The translations under genes and the position numbers were made by a program. DNA of 36,252 nucleotides from positions 1-36,252 of the forward strand of contig JAQXSY010000133.1 in assembly GCA_029219205.1 (NCBI GenBank), in the 5' to 3' direction. The stretch is from Bacillota bacterium. GTDB lineage: Bacteria; Bacillota; Clostridia; Oscillospirales; CAG-272. Below the pieces are notes generated by a model that was given only the letters and a program-made list of their open reading frames with translations, did no database searches and was not told the origin of the DNA. Shown here piece after piece: positions 16,235-24,745 of this stretch (position 1 is its first letter; the number at the start of each line of letters is the position of its first letter).

Positions 16235-16873
16235 ATGAAAACAAACGACTTCAGAATTCGTCCGGAGAAAAAAGAAGATTATTTTGAAACGGAAAATCTT
16301 ACCCGCGAAGCATTCTGGAATGTGTATTGTCCCGGATGCACCGAGCATTTTGTGCTTCACAAATTCCGCGATGATAAGGACTTTGTGCCCGAACTTGATT
16401 TTGTTATGGAAAAGGATAATAAAATCATCGGACACATTATGTATGCAAAAGCAAAAATACAAACCGGCGGAAAAAGCGCTGTTCCCGTGCTGACGTTCGG
16501 CCCGCTGAGTATTCTTCCTCGGTTCCAACGTCTGGGATATGGGAAAGCATTGCTTGATTTTTCTCTAAATGAAGCCGAAAAAACCGGACTGTGCGCGGTG
16601 GCAATCACCGGAAATATAAATTTTTACGGCAAAAGCGGATTTGTTCTTGCAAGCTCAAAAGGCATCCGCTGCGCCGAAGCCGCGCCCGGCGACAGCATTG
16701 TTCCGTATTTTCTGATACGCGAGCTGAAAATAGACTCTCTCAAAGGGATCACCGGAACATTCAAAACGCCCGAAGGATATTATGTCTGTGAAAAATTTCC
16801 GGAAGAATTTCAAAAGTATGAAGCTCAGTTTCCTAATAAAGAAAAACTAAAATTGCCGGGACAGCTGAGTTAA
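16235..16873 (+). CDS. GNAT family N-acetyltransferase
   Basis: 212 aa. The acetyl-CoA pyrophosphate loop is RFQRLGYGKALL (about residues 97-108), with the preceding beta strand LTFGPLSI and the following ITGNINFYGKSGF, all characteristic of GNAT enzymes of the YhbS type. The track's start at 16193 is a Met in an A-rich stretch. ATG 16235 (MKTNDFRIRPEKKEDY) follows a GGAGA site by 8 nt and starts where the domain starts. It probably acetylates a small molecule or amine; the acceptor is unknown. Same strand as the FAD oxidoreductase upstream and DUF3842 downstream. Confidence 0.88.
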   Translation: MKTNDFRIRPEKKEDYFETENLTREAFWNVYCPGCTEHFVLHKFRDDKDFVPELDFVMEKDNKIIGHIMYAKAKIQTGGKSAVPVLTFGPLSILPRFQRLGYGKALLDFSLNEAEKTGLCAVAITGNINFYGKSGFVLASSKGIRCAEAAPGDSIVPYFLIRELKIDSLKGITGTFKTPEGYYVCEKFPEEFQKYEAQFPNKEKLKLPGQLS

Positions 16874-17009
16874 TCCGAAAAACCAAAAAAACGGCAGATT
16901 ATGATATTTTTGAAATCCGACGGCAAGGATTTACGGGAAAAAGCGGAACTGTTTTTTGCCCGAAATGCGCTTGGAATTACAAATGAACACTATTTTGGAG
17001 AAATAATTC

Positions 17010-17429
17010 ATGAACATACTTATAATTGATGCCCAGGGAGGCGGGATCGGAAAACAAGTCGTAACTGCAATCAAGCGTGAAATTCCGCAGATAGAAATTA
17101 CGGCTGTGGGAACGAACAGCACCGCAACGGCTGCCATGCTGAAAGCCGGAGCCGACCATGCCGCAACCGGAGAAAACGCGGTAGTAGTCGGATGCCGCAA
17201 AGCGGATGTTATCGTCGGCCCCATTGGCATTGTTATTGCGGACGCAATGTTCGGCGAAGTAACTCCGGTTATGGCGCTTGCTGTCGGACAAAGCAACGCA
17301 AAACGGCTTCTAATTCCCGTAAATCATTGCGATAATTTTATTGTCGGAATCTCTGATCTGTCTGTCGGACGGTTAATAGACGAAGTTTTGAAAGAAATCA
17401 AAGAAATTATGGAACACACCGCAAAATAA
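17010..17429 (+). CDS. DUF3842 family protein
   Basis: 139-aa protein matching the conserved clostridial DUF3842 family: N-terminal IIDAQGGGIGKQVV (a Rossmann-like Gly-rich loop), a central GADHAATGENAVVVGCRKAD and VIVGPIGIVIADAMFGEVTP. The function is unknown; the fold suggests nucleotide or cofactor binding. GGAG with about 9-nt spacing supports the ATG. It is followed directly by a promoter for the next operon. Confidence 0.85.
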   Translation: MNILIIDAQGGGIGKQVVTAIKREIPQIEITAVGTNSTATAAMLKAGADHAATGENAVVVGCRKADVIVGPIGIVIADAMFGEVTPVMALAVGQSNAKRLLIPVNHCDNFIVGISDLSVGRLIDEVLKEIKEIMEHTAK

Positions 17430-17442
17430 TTTCCGACGGCAC

Positions 17443-17471
17443 TTGCCTTTTTTTCGGCGTTATGATATAAT
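17443..17471 (+). promoter_or_regulatory. promoter for the membrane-protein pair
   Basis: -35 TTGCCT (17443-17448), 17-bp spacer, extended -10 TGATATAAT (box 17466-17471). The predicted start near 17478 leaves a leader of about 165 nt that contains the attenuator-like hairpin. Confidence 0.6.
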
Positions 17472-17546
17472 TTATCTGTTCATGCAGGAAGCTGAACGGC
17501 GATGCCGAAGCATTGATTTAAATAATAAATCAAACAAATGAAGAAT

Positions 17547-17603
17547 GTATACGCAAGAAGGTATACGGTTCCTCCGAAAAGGGACGGTACGCCTTCTTTT
17601 TTT
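17547..17603 (+). promoter_or_regulatory. candidate transcription attenuator / riboswitch expression platform
   Basis: A terminator-like hairpin has arm AAGAAGGTATAC (17555-17566) pairing with GTACGCCTTCTT (17587-17598), an inner GTTCC/GGGAC extension and a T7 run (17597-17603). It sits between the promoter and the RBS of the gene. An earlier GTATAC (17547-17552) can instead pair with the GTATAC at 17561-17566 (8-nt loop), which would break the terminator stem. Mutually exclusive antiterminator and terminator stems are the hallmark of regulated attenuation. The ligand-sensing part would lie in 17478-17550, which has a small CGGC-GAT-GCCG hairpin. It matches no riboswitch class I know. Confidence 0.55.
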
Positions 17604-17642
17604 GGCGTAAAAACATTTGAAAAATTTTGGAGGTACAAAATC

Positions 17643-18065
17643 ATGGCATGTTTTCTCATTCCGGCCGCAGAAGCGGTTCTCACTACGATTGCCGCAAAGG
17701 TCATTAAATCAAAGGAAAAGGACGAAAACGTAAAGCTTTCCCTTTCGGACGGATCTGTCAAAGAAGCATCAAAAATCAAATTTTCAACAAAGCTCGGCTG
17801 GCTGAATAAGCTTTTATGGGGAGGTTCCGCGCTTTTGGCGTATGAACATCTGTGGCACGGCGAAATTGTTCCGTTCTTCCCGTTTCTCACGGCGGTTGAA
17901 AACGGAGAAACCGCTGAAATGCTGGTGGAAATGGGCAGTGCCGGTGTTGCAATGGCTGTTATTGTTACTGCCGTATGGGGCGGTATGCTTGCAGTCTCTT
18001 ATGCTGTTGAAAAGAGAGCGCTTCGCGCTCCCGATCCCGCGCAGGAGAACGCGCAGCAAGTATGA
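17643..18065 (+). CDS. small conserved membrane protein (MACFL-type), unknown function
   Basis: 140 aa. The N-terminus MACFLIPAAEAVLTTI resembles a conserved type I recall from clostridial membrane proteins of unknown role. A charged linker (KSKEKDENVKLS) follows, then two or three hydrophobic segments including LLWGGSALLAYEH and VAMAVIVTAVWGGML. The track extends it to ATG 17538, but that runs through the terminator-like hairpin. The strong GGAGGT 8 nt before ATG 17643 marks the real start. It overlaps the next gene by 4 nt (ATGA), so the two are coupled and probably form a complex. Confidence 0.75.
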   Translation: MACFLIPAAEAVLTTIAAKVIKSKEKDENVKLSLSDGSVKEASKIKFSTKLGWLNKLLWGGSALLAYEHLWHGEIVPFFPFLTAVENGETAEMLVEMGSAGVAMAVIVTAVWGGMLAVSYAVEKRALRAPDPAQENAQQV

Positions 18066-18376
18066 CTTTACTGACAACGGTTTTTGCGGCAATTATTTCT
18101 ACCGTCATCTGGTATATACATGCGCCGAAAAGCGTAATGAAAGTCGGCATTCTTTGCTGGATGTACTGGGGCGCGTCTTTGATGTGGCTTGTTGACGCGA
18201 TCTTCGAGTATGCAGAAATCGGAGCGGAATTCTTTACTCCCGCTCCCATTGATATGCTCAACGATTTATATCTCGGCTTGTCGGTTGTCGCCCTCGGTTT
18301 AATTATCTGGCTTGTAATTCTGCTGATTAAGGATCCGAAGGGCGTTGTAAGGGAAGCGTTGTTTAAGAAAAAATAA
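18062..18376 (+). CDS. small membrane protein, partner of the preceding gene
   Basis: 104 aa with three predicted helices: LLTTVFAAIISTVIWYI, VGILCWMYWGASLMWLVDAIF and LGLSVVALGLIIWLVILLI, and a basic C-terminus (LFKKK). It starts at the ATGA overlapping the upstream stop, which indicates translational coupling. A strong bidirectional terminator follows after about 110 nt. I do not recognise the family; with the upstream gene it forms a two-gene unit under the leader at 17.5 kb. Confidence 0.75.
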   Translation: MTLLTTVFAAIISTVIWYIHAPKSVMKVGILCWMYWGASLMWLVDAIFEYAEIGAEFFTPAPIDMLNDLYLGLSVVALGLIIWLVILLIKDPKGVVREALFKKK

Positions 18377-18489
18377 CCGGCATTGCCGAAAGGTTAATTA
18401 AAAACTTCCCGCATCGCTATTGTCCGGGATATGATACGAGGACGGGACGCAAATCCATAGTGCTTTTATTAATATTCCGGCAGATTTGA

Positions 18490-18537
18490 AAACAGGGACT
18501 GCGCGACACACTTATGTCGCGCAGTCCCTGTTTTTTT
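18490..18537. terminator. strong bidirectional terminator
   Basis: Perfect 19-bp stem AAACAGGGACTGCGCGACA / TGTCGCGCAGTCCCTGTTT with a 6-nt loop, followed by T-runs on the + strand and TTTTC on the minus strand. It separates the membrane-protein pair (+) from the HD gene (-). Confidence 0.9.
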
Positions 18538-18545
18538 ATGCTTTC

Positions 18546-19205
18546 TTACAGCAGCTGCTGGCCGTTTATAATAATTCTGAATTTCATTCCAAGCTTTTCG
18601 GACGCCTTTCTGCAAAGAATCATTCGTCCGAGAAATATTTCAAAATAATCCATAACCGAACAGTAGGCCGTATCTATGTCGAGCTTCAGCTCAATCACTT
18701 TTTTGTCTTCCGTAATCTTCGTTTCGGAACTTCTGACCGAATAGTTGACTCTGTCGTGAATGTCAAAATTCAGTACGTCGCTGTTGCGGACGCGCGTTGA
18801 ACGAACGTCGGTCTTGTCCGCGATTATCAGCGCCGCGGCGATGTGGTTAACGGCAACCGCCGTTCCCTCGTCGTGGTTGCCTATCGCCGTCGTGATTGTT
18901 GCAATTTCTTCCGCCGACGCTCCGAGATTGTCCAGTATGCGAAACGCCATAACTGCGCCGCTTTGAGCGTGTTCATCTCGGTTAACCAAATTTCCGATAT
19001 CGTGCAGATGCGCCGCAATCTGTACCATTTCGATATCTTCCTTCGGATATCCGAGCGTTTCAAGTATGTAACGCGCCATATACGCGACCTTCGTTACGTG
19101 CGCGAAGCTGTGCTCCGTATATCCGAGCGCAATCAGCGATTCGTCCGCCTTTTTTATATAGGTTTTAATCTGTTCGTTGTTTTTGACCTGCTCGTAAGTT
19201 ATCAT
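18546..19205 (-). CDS. HD-domain phosphohydrolase
   Basis: 219 aa. The HD superfamily metal-binding set is present: His in [14 protein letters not shown] (about residue 32), HLHDIGN (HD pair, about residue 67), a downstream His in IGNHDEG (about residue 109) and a final Asp in IADKTD. Such proteins hydrolyse phosphoester or nucleotide substrates. The C-terminal ~70 residues form a separate small domain not recognised. The ATG overlaps the stop of the CysN-like GTPase gene by 4 nt with GGAG upstream, so the two are translationally coupled and probably functionally linked. The substrate is unknown; a nucleotide made or used by the partner is a reasonable guess. Confidence 0.88.
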   Translation of the reverse strand: MITYEQVKNNEQIKTYIKKADESLIALGYTEHSFAHVTKVAYMARYILETLGYPKEDIEMVQIAAHLHDIGNLVNRDEHAQSGAVMAFRILDNLGASAEEIATITTAIGNHDEGTAVAVNHIAAALIIADKTDVRSTRVRNSDVLNFDIHDRVNYSVRSSETKITEDKKVIELKLDIDTAYCSVMDYFEIFLGRMILCRKASEKLGMKFRIIINGQQLL

Positions 19206-20980
19206 GCCATCACTCCGCTTTCCTTCAGATGACCGATAATTGTTTCGGCGGCCGCCTTTTTATCCGTTCCCGCCGAAATAACAAGCTCGGGCTGAAGATC
19301 TGTCGTAATACTGTCTCCGAGCCATACGGTGCAGACTCTCGCGCCGTCCAGAGCCAGACTTATTGAACGGAATTCTTCGTCTTCGAGCTCTGTCGCAGAT
19401 ATAACAAGTATAAGACCTGCGTCGGTAAACAGCTTTGCAACCTCGCCCAGCCTTCGTATGTGCTCGCCTCGCTCCGGAATCTCTCCCGCCGCCTTAATTT
19501 CCGCGGCAACTCCATAGAGGAGGTTTGCCATTCCGAGGAAATATGCGTGCGCGCCTGCGTCAAACAACCCGCGCTCAACCAACCGGGCCAGCTCTTTTTT
19601 TCCGGTCCCGCGGTTTCCGGTAATTATTACCGCAGCGGCTTTGTGTCCGTAGGAAGCTGCTCTGTCTTCCGCAGAAATTTCGCTGTACACCCAGTTCTGG
19701 TTGCGTCTCATTACAAGCCCGCGCTGCGAAGAAAGATCGTCGGAAAGCGCTTCGGTTATAATGCCTCCGGTACATATTTCGTAATTGTCAACCATTACGA
19801 ATCTGCCGGTCGTAAGCGCGCCTCGCTCCGGCGTGTCAAACGCAATGGGAGCGCCGCAGGAAATTATGCATTCCGCTATCTCGTAACGATCCACCGTCTG
19901 CTTATCCATGGCGTGATCGAGTTCCGCCGCGTCAAGCACCCTCACTATGCGTTCGATACGCGCCGGGACAGCGGCTGTTCCGGCCTTAAGTGTGTACGTT
20001 TTTAACGTTGTAAGCGGCTCGCGTCCAAGGTGGAACAGACTTGCACGAAATCTTGTCCCAACCTCCGGCGGAAGCTCTCCGTCCTTTGCCGCAAGCTCTC
20101 CCCGTTTTACGTATATCTGACGGTCAAGCGTAAAGCCCGCCGCCTCTCCGGATTCGATAAAGCCCTTTTCCGGCGCGTTCCAGCGTTCTGTTGTTACGAC
20201 AGTCGAACGCTTGCCCGACGGATAAAACACAACCGTGTCTCCAACCCGCAGCGTGCCGGATTCAACGCTTCCCGCGACAATTCTGCGGCTGTCTCCCGAT
20301 GACGTAAATTTGTAGACGTCCTGGACCGGCATACGGAAGGGAAGCGAACCGTCCTCGCCAGCCTCATCGAACGAATCAAGCGTCTCAAGCACGGTCATGC
20401 CGCTGTACCACGGCATATTATCGCTTTTTGACGCAATATTGTCTCCGAGCACCGCAGAAACAGGAACATACGAACGCGGTTCAACCGATATTGTCTTAAG
20501 AAACGCTCCGTATTCCGCTTTTATACTCTCAAAAGCCGCTCTGTCCCAGTTTACAAGATCCATTTTGTTTATGAGAACAACGACCTGCCTGATTCCGAGC
20601 ATGGAAAGCATATATCCGTGGCGGCGTGAATTTTCGCGCACGCCCTCCTTTGCGTCGATGACAAGAAGAGCCGCTTCGGCACGCGACGCCCCGGTTATCA
20701 TGTTTTTGAGAAATTCAACGTGTCCCGGCGCGTCGATAATTATGTATCGGCGCTTATCCGTCTTGAAAAAGCAGCGCGCCGTGTCGATGGTTATTCCCTG
20801 AGAACGCTCGTCTTTGAGAGCATCGAGCAAAAAAGCGTATTCAAACGGCTTTGACGTCCTGCGGCAAAGCTCGCGTACCTGTTCGAGCTTTCCTTCCGGA
20901 AGCGACCCCGTGTCTGCGAGCAGTCTTCCGATAACCGTACTTTTTCCATGGTCAACGTGACCTACGATAACAATATTCAA
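19202..20980 (-). CDS. CysN-like translation-factor-type GTPase with degenerate APS-kinase-like domain
   Basis: 592 aa. The G domain is intact: G1 GHVDHGKST, the ERSQGITID switch, G3 DAPGH, G4 NKMD, G5 SAV. The stretch between G1 and the switch and the [11 protein letters not shown] region resemble CysN, the GTPase subunit of ATP sulfurylase. EF-Tu-like domains 2 and 3 follow to about residue 420. The C-terminal domain (about 445-592) aligns in order with APS kinase, as in NodQ/CysNC fusions, but is eroded: the P-loop reads GNRGTGKKE, with Lys where the Ser/Thr should be, and the DGDN block is replaced by [10 protein letters not shown]. The start is a TTG 7 nt past the cyclophilin stop, with GGAG upstream. 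No CysD is present in the window. It is coupled to the HD gene. Confidence 0.82.
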   Translation of the reverse strand: MNIVIVGHVDHGKSTVIGRLLADTGSLPEGKLEQVRELCRRTSKPFEYAFLLDALKDERSQGITIDTARCFFKTDKRRYIIIDAPGHVEFLKNMITGASRAEAALLVIDAKEGVRENSRRHGYMLSMLGIRQVVVLINKMDLVNWDRAAFESIKAEYGAFLKTISVEPRSYVPVSAVLGDNIASKSDNMPWYSGMTVLETLDSFDEAGEDGSLPFRMPVQDVYKFTSSGDSRRIVAGSVESGTLRVGDTVVFYPSGKRSTVVTTERWNAPEKGFIESGEAAGFTLDRQIYVKRGELAAKDGELPPEVGTRFRASLFHLGREPLTTLKTYTLKAGTAAVPARIERIVRVLDAAELDHAMDKQTVDRYEIAECIISCGAPIAFDTPERGALTTGRFVMVDNYEICTGGIITEALSDDLSSQRGLVMRRNQNWVYSEISAEDRAASYGHKAAAVIITGNRGTGKKELARLVERGLFDAGAHAYFLGMANLLYGVAAEIKAAGEIPERGEHIRRLGEVAKLFTDAGLILVISATELEDEEFRSISLALDGARVCTVWLGDSITTDLQPELVISAGTDKKAAAETIIGHLKESGVMA

Positions 20981-20986
20981 GCCTGA

Positions 20987-21616
20987 TCACTCTCCGTCAA
21001 CAATTTTTACGAATCTGACGCTTTCCATAACCTGAGGAACGGTGGGCTTGTCGTTTGAATCTGTCTTGACAGCCGCAATCGCGTCCACAGTATCCATTCC
21101 GGCGATAACTTCGCCGAACGCGGCGTACCCTCCGTCGAGCGACGAACAGTAAGACGAGCTCAGGCAGATAAAGAACTGCGACGTCGCAGAGTCATAATAA
21201 GGATCGCCCAGCCGGGCCATTGAAATAACTCCGCGCTCGTGCTTGAGCTTGTTGTCAAAGCCGTTTTTTTCAAACTCTCCTTTAATTGTCTCCGAGGAGC
21301 CGCCCCTGCCGGTTCCGTCGGGGTCTCCGCCCTGTATAACAAAGCCGGGAACTACTCTGTGAAATATAATGCCGTCGTAGAATTTTTCCGAAACCAGCTT
21401 TTTGAAATTGGCTACGGTCTCCGGAGCGATTTCCGGATAAAGCTCTATCAGAATTTTCGAACCGTCTTTCATTTTTATAAGAACAAAATCGGTCGGCTCG
21501 TCGGACAGTTCATATGAAACATCTCCCACCTTCGGTTCATCGTTCTTCTGAGACTCCGCGCCGCATCCGGAAAAGAGCAGAAGCGCCGCGATAAAAAATA
21601 TTATTATCTTTTTCAT
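20987..21616 (-). CDS. cyclophilin-type peptidyl-prolyl isomerase, lipoprotein
   Basis: About 209 aa. The signal peptide MKKIIIFFIAALLLFSGC has a lipobox (LFSGC), so the enzyme is anchored outside the membrane, where it would help fold exported proteins. The cyclophilin core carries FHRVVPGFVIQGGD with the catalytic Arg, GSSETIKGEF, SMARLGDP, SQFFICLS and AFGEVIAGMD. ATG 21616 is chosen over 21637 because the signal peptide begins there; neither has a clear RBS. It lies immediately upstream of the CysN-like gene, whose RBS is inside the last codons of this one. Confidence 0.93.
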   Translation of the reverse strand: MKKIIIFFIAALLLFSGCGAESQKNDEPKVGDVSYELSDEPTDFVLIKMKDGSKILIELYPEIAPETVANFKKLVSEKFYDGIIFHRVVPGFVIQGGDPDGTGRGGSSETIKGEFEKNGFDNKLKHERGVISMARLGDPYYDSATSQFFICLSSSYCSSLDGGYAAFGEVIAGMDTVDAIAAVKTDSNDKPTVPQVMESVRFVKIVDGE

Positions 21617-21797
21617 TTCATTTTTTCGGCTCGGCATATTCGCGCTTCTTTGGCGCTGACAGCCGGAACCGGCGTCCTTTCTTTATTTTGATTACTTTTT
21701 TATTTTTATTTTCAGCGTCTGTGAATCGGTCGCGTTAAATCCGCGTATAATTAAACGTATTTCACAGACTCAAATTTCAAGCGGAGGGAGTTTTTTC

Positions 21798-22886
21798 ATG
21801 CCGTTTCTGCCGGAGAATGGCTATAAGCGCGTGCTTGTCATCGCCGCGTATGCCGCCATCGCGTTCGCATCGGGAGTCATATTCTTCCGATATCTTCTCG
21901 TACCGCTGCTTCCGTTTATCGCGGCATGGTGCGCGGCGACGTTCCTTCGCCCCATGATATACTGGCTTCACCGCAAGACAAAACTTCCCGTAAAGGTGCT
22001 TGGTACGTTTTTGGCCCTGCTCTTCATAAGCTCGGCGGTTTGCGGACTTTTTCTGATCTGCAGTTTTGCGGTTTCCGAGCTGAAAGAGCTTACAGACGAC
22101 GCCGGAAACTCGGCGGAATCGGTCATCGGCGAGATATTTGACTTTGTCGAAAATCTCGGCGACAAACTGCCGCTGCTGAATAATCTCGGAGACGGAGAAG
22201 CGGTAACAAGACTTCGCGAGGCGGTGTCCTCACTTGCAAAAGCCGGTATAGCCTCACTTTCCGCGAGTATCCCGGGCAAGGCGTTTGAATTTGTCAGCGG
22301 CCTGCCGGACATACTGTTGTTCCTGCTTGTCCTGATTATCGCGGCGGTATATATGTGCGCCGGACTTGGAACGTTCAATTCATTTATCACGTCGCTCTTC
22401 CCTCAATCAGTCACGTCAAAGCTCAAAGCCCTGCGCGACCGGGTGTTCGACGTCACCGGACGGTACATCAGAGCGTACACGCTCATACTGCTCATGACCT
22501 TTGCGGAGCTTTCGGCAGGCCTCCTGATCATAGGAGTAGAGCATGCAATCGTCATTGCGGCGGTCATAGCCGCCGTCGATATTCTGCCCATAATCGGCGC
22601 CGGAAGCATACTTGTTCCCTGGGCGTTAATCGCTCTGATACGCGGAGACGGCAGGCTTTGCGCCGGACTGTTTATAATTTATATTGTTATATCGATCATA
22701 CGGCAACTTACGGAGCCGAAAATTATCGGAAAATCGCTCGGACTGCCGCCGATCATCACGCTTATGGCCGCTTACGCCGGTTACGAGGTCATGGGCTTCG
22801 CCGGTCTGCTCGCAGCCCCTCTTTGCGTTCTCCTTATAAGAGAATCGGCCAGATCGGCTCCGAAAATCAGCGGATCCGGATCATAG
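21798..22886 (+). CDS. AI-2E family membrane protein, YtvI-like
   Basis: 362 aa with about seven to eight helices in the AI-2E/UPF0118 pattern: two N-terminal helices, a long amphipathic extracytoplasmic segment (about 85-150, LKELTDDAGNS to LLNNL), then the C-terminal hydrophobic block with DILPIIGAG and TEPKIIGKSLGLPPIITLMAAY. The latter is the signature of the family and close to the YtvI sporulation subgroup. Family members act as exporters or antiporters; YtvI-like members are linked to sporulation. GAGGGAG with 7-nt spacing fixes the ATG. A TATAAT at 21746-21751 lies between two 9-bp inverted-repeat arms upstream. It ends in a hairpin terminator. Confidence 0.85.
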   Translation: MPFLPENGYKRVLVIAAYAAIAFASGVIFFRYLLVPLLPFIAAWCAATFLRPMIYWLHRKTKLPVKVLGTFLALLFISSAVCGLFLICSFAVSELKELTDDAGNSAESVIGEIFDFVENLGDKLPLLNNLGDGEAVTRLREAVSSLAKAGIASLSASIPGKAFEFVSGLPDILLFLLVLIIAAVYMCAGLGTFNSFITSLFPQSVTSKLKALRDRVFDVTGRYIRAYTLILLMTFAELSAGLLIIGVEHAIVIAAVIAAVDILPIIGAGSILVPWALIALIRGDGRLCAGLFIIYIVISIIRQLTEPKIIGKSLGLPPIITLMAAYAGYEVMGFAGLLAAPLCVLLIRESARSAPKISGSGS

Positions 22887-22889
22887 CCC

Positions 22890-22923
22890 GCCGCATATGC
22901 CGTAAACCATATGCGGCTTTTTC
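22890..22923 (+). terminator. intrinsic terminator after the AI-2E gene
   Basis: Perfect 10-bp stem GCCGCATATG / CATATGCGGC with an 8-nt loop followed by TTTTT. Confidence 0.85.
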
Positions 22924-23036
22924 ACATGATGCGCTCTTTCGGAAGAATTAAGCGCAATTTTGCCCTCGGCGCTGAAACTTTCTTCAAAAGCGGCCTTGAA
23001 AAACCATTTAAAAATAAATCGTGATTTTATTATGTT

Positions 23037-23756
23037 TTATTCGAACTCATAGCCGAATTCGCGCATATCTTCCGCAAAGAAGTCAAACATATGCTCGCCG
23101 TCGTCCGTTTTATAACGTCCGACCGAGCCGGGACGCATTTCTATCTTTGCCATCGGTATTCCGAGATACTCTTCAAGACGGCGAAGCGTTTCGTCCTGAG
23201 AGAACACCATATCCTCAAACCGAATGCTGATCGAATGTTTAGGCGTCGGCTGAGCGCGCACTATCTCGCGCTGATACTTCCAGCTGACCGCGCGGTCGTA
23301 ACGTATGTTACCGGAATTTTTATCTCTGATTTTGAATCTTACAAGATCGTCGGTGATATGTCCGTTTATTATGCAGTCGCGTGGATCGCGCACCCACTGA
23401 ATGTAGTAGGCGTCCGGAAACATTTTGACTATCCATGGGTAGCAAAGAGTCGTTTCCGGAATTTTCCATCCCTTAACTTCGGCTTTGCTTTCAAGAACGG
23501 TGCGCAGGTAGCTGTTTATAAGCGATTTAAAGCGTTCGGTAGGCTCCATTGCCAGCACGCGGCTGAAATCCCATTTCATATTGCCTTCATATGTAACGTA
23601 TTGCGCAAATTCATTGCACGCCTCGTACATATCCTGCGGAGGAAGAAGATCGCCCGACTCGTTAAGCGGCTCTCCCATGTAAACGCCGCTTGCAGAAAGC
23701 GTATGAGAAATTGAACGCGTTCCCGAATGTCCGCGTCCGATAATCGTTATAAGCAT
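23037..23756 (-). CDS. P-loop sulfotransferase-family protein
   Basis: 239 aa. The N-terminal PAPS 5'-phosphate loop is IIGRGHSGTRSIS and the 3'-phosphate block WVRDPRDCI (about residue 125), the two hallmarks of PAPS-dependent sulfotransferases. The C-terminal RFEDMVFSQDETLRRLEEYLGI is also typical. If active it would transfer sulfate from PAPS to a hydroxyl on a carbohydrate, lipid or small molecule, probably in the cytoplasm since no signal peptide is seen. ATG 23756 with AAGGA about 9 nt upstream is preferred over the track's TTG. It is a single gene, convergent with the AI-2E gene, and about 2 kb beyond the start of the CysN-like gene, whose family makes the PAPS precursor. Confidence 0.82.
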   Translation of the reverse strand: MLITIIGRGHSGTRSISHTLSASGVYMGEPLNESGDLLPPQDMYEACNEFAQYVTYEGNMKWDFSRVLAMEPTERFKSLINSYLRTVLESKAEVKGWKIPETTLCYPWIVKMFPDAYYIQWVRDPRDCIINGHITDDLVRFKIRDKNSGNIRYDRAVSWKYQREIVRAQPTPKHSISIRFEDMVFSQDETLRRLEEYLGIPMAKIEMRPGSVGRYKTDDGEHMFDFFAEDMREFGYEFE

Positions 23757-23949
23757 TTTCAAAGTTCCTTTTCTGTAATATCAGTTTAATGCCCTTGCTT
23801 AAGAGCTTTATATGTAATCATTATACCACATTTTTTCGTATCTGTCTATCGAATATCCATACTTTTAGTTTTTTTGACATCACGTTTACAATTATTTTAC
23901 AGATACTTTCGGCGGAGACTTGAAAATATCCGGATTATGCGTTATCATA

Positions 23950-23977
23950 TTGTTATTGAATAATTAACCGTTATAAA
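23950..23977 (+). promoter_or_regulatory. possible promoter of the ABC/permease/pgeF operon
   Basis: -35-like TTGTTA (23950-23955), 16-bp spacer, -10 TATAAA (23972-23977), just 18 nt before the ATG. A TTGACA at about 23874 upstream lacks a good -10 box. Confidence 0.35.
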
Positions 23978-23994
23978 TAGAAAAGAGTGATAAA

Positions 23995-24729
23995 ATGAAC
24001 GGACAGACTCCGACGGCGGCGGTATACAGCCCGCCCATTCTTGAATGCCGGGATCTAAGCAAATCGTATTCCGGCGCAAAACCTGCCCTAAGCCATATAG
24101 ACTTGAAGATCTACGGGGGACGGATTATCGGACTGCTCGGACCGAACGGCAGCGGCAAAACGACTCTTATAAAACTCGCCGCAGGTTTGCTCACGCCTTC
24201 TTTCGGAAAAATTCTGATAAACGGAGAGCTCCCTGGCGTCGAAACCAAAAAACACGTCTCCTACCTTCCCGAGCGCACATATCTGAACAGTTGGATGCGC
24301 GTCGGTCAGATAATCGAATATTTCTGCGACTTCTACGACGATTTTAATCCGGACAAAGCTTACGAAATGCTTTCCCGACTCAAAATCAGTCCCGACGCAA
24401 AGCTGAAAACGCTTTCCAAAGGCACAAAAGAAAAGGTTCAGCTCATTCTTGTCATGAGCCGGGAAGCGGATTTGTATCTGCTCGACGAGCCTATCGGCGG
24501 AGTTGATCCCGCGGCGCGCGACTATATTCTTCAGACGATAATCTCAAACTACAATAAATCTGCGAGCGTCATTATATCGACGCATCTTATCGCGGACGTT
24601 GAAAACATTCTTGACGATATTATTTTTATTTCGCAGGGCGAGATCGTGCTTGCGGGCGACGCCGATTCAATCAGAAGCGAGCGCGGCAAGTCGATCGACG
24701 AGCTGTTCCGCGAAATGTATCGCTGCTGA
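23995..24729 (+). CDS. ABC transporter ATP-binding protein
   Basis: 244-aa ATPase. Walker A is GPNGSGKTT (about residue 45), the signature is the weak LSKGTKEKVQ, Walker B YLLDEPIGGVDP and the H-loop ISTHLI. The short form with LSKGTKEK and the Asp-rich FCDFYDDFNPDKA insert is typical of YtrB-type systems that work with GntR regulators and a separate membrane subunit. The membrane partner is the next gene, 16 nt downstream. The RBS is weak (AAGAGTG). It probably handles antimicrobial peptide or envelope stress (inference from family only). No GntR gene is in the window. Confidence 0.9.
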   Translation: MNGQTPTAAVYSPPILECRDLSKSYSGAKPALSHIDLKIYGGRIIGLLGPNGSGKTTLIKLAAGLLTPSFGKILINGELPGVETKKHVSYLPERTYLNSWMRVGQIIEYFCDFYDDFNPDKAYEMLSRLKISPDAKLKTLSKGTKEKVQLILVMSREADLYLLDEPIGGVDPAARDYILQTIISNYNKSASVIISTHLIADVENILDDIIFISQGEIVLAGDADSIRSERGKSIDELFREMYRC

Positions 24730-24745
24730 AGGAGGTGAACCGAAT

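Noticed and set aside
16901-17029. 42-codon + ORF overlapping the start of the DUF3842 gene
   Set aside because: No RBS, overlaps a conserved gene in another frame; protein text is plausible but unsupported.
17538-17642. N-terminal extension of the membrane-protein ORF (MKNVYARRY...)
   Set aside because: Encoded by the terminator-like hairpin and T-run; a strong RBS precedes the internal ATG 17643. A leader peptide is not excluded.
24599-24745. Track's upstream start for the ABC permease
   Set aside because: Lies inside the ATPase gene in another frame; the full Shine-Dalgarno site precedes ATG 24746.
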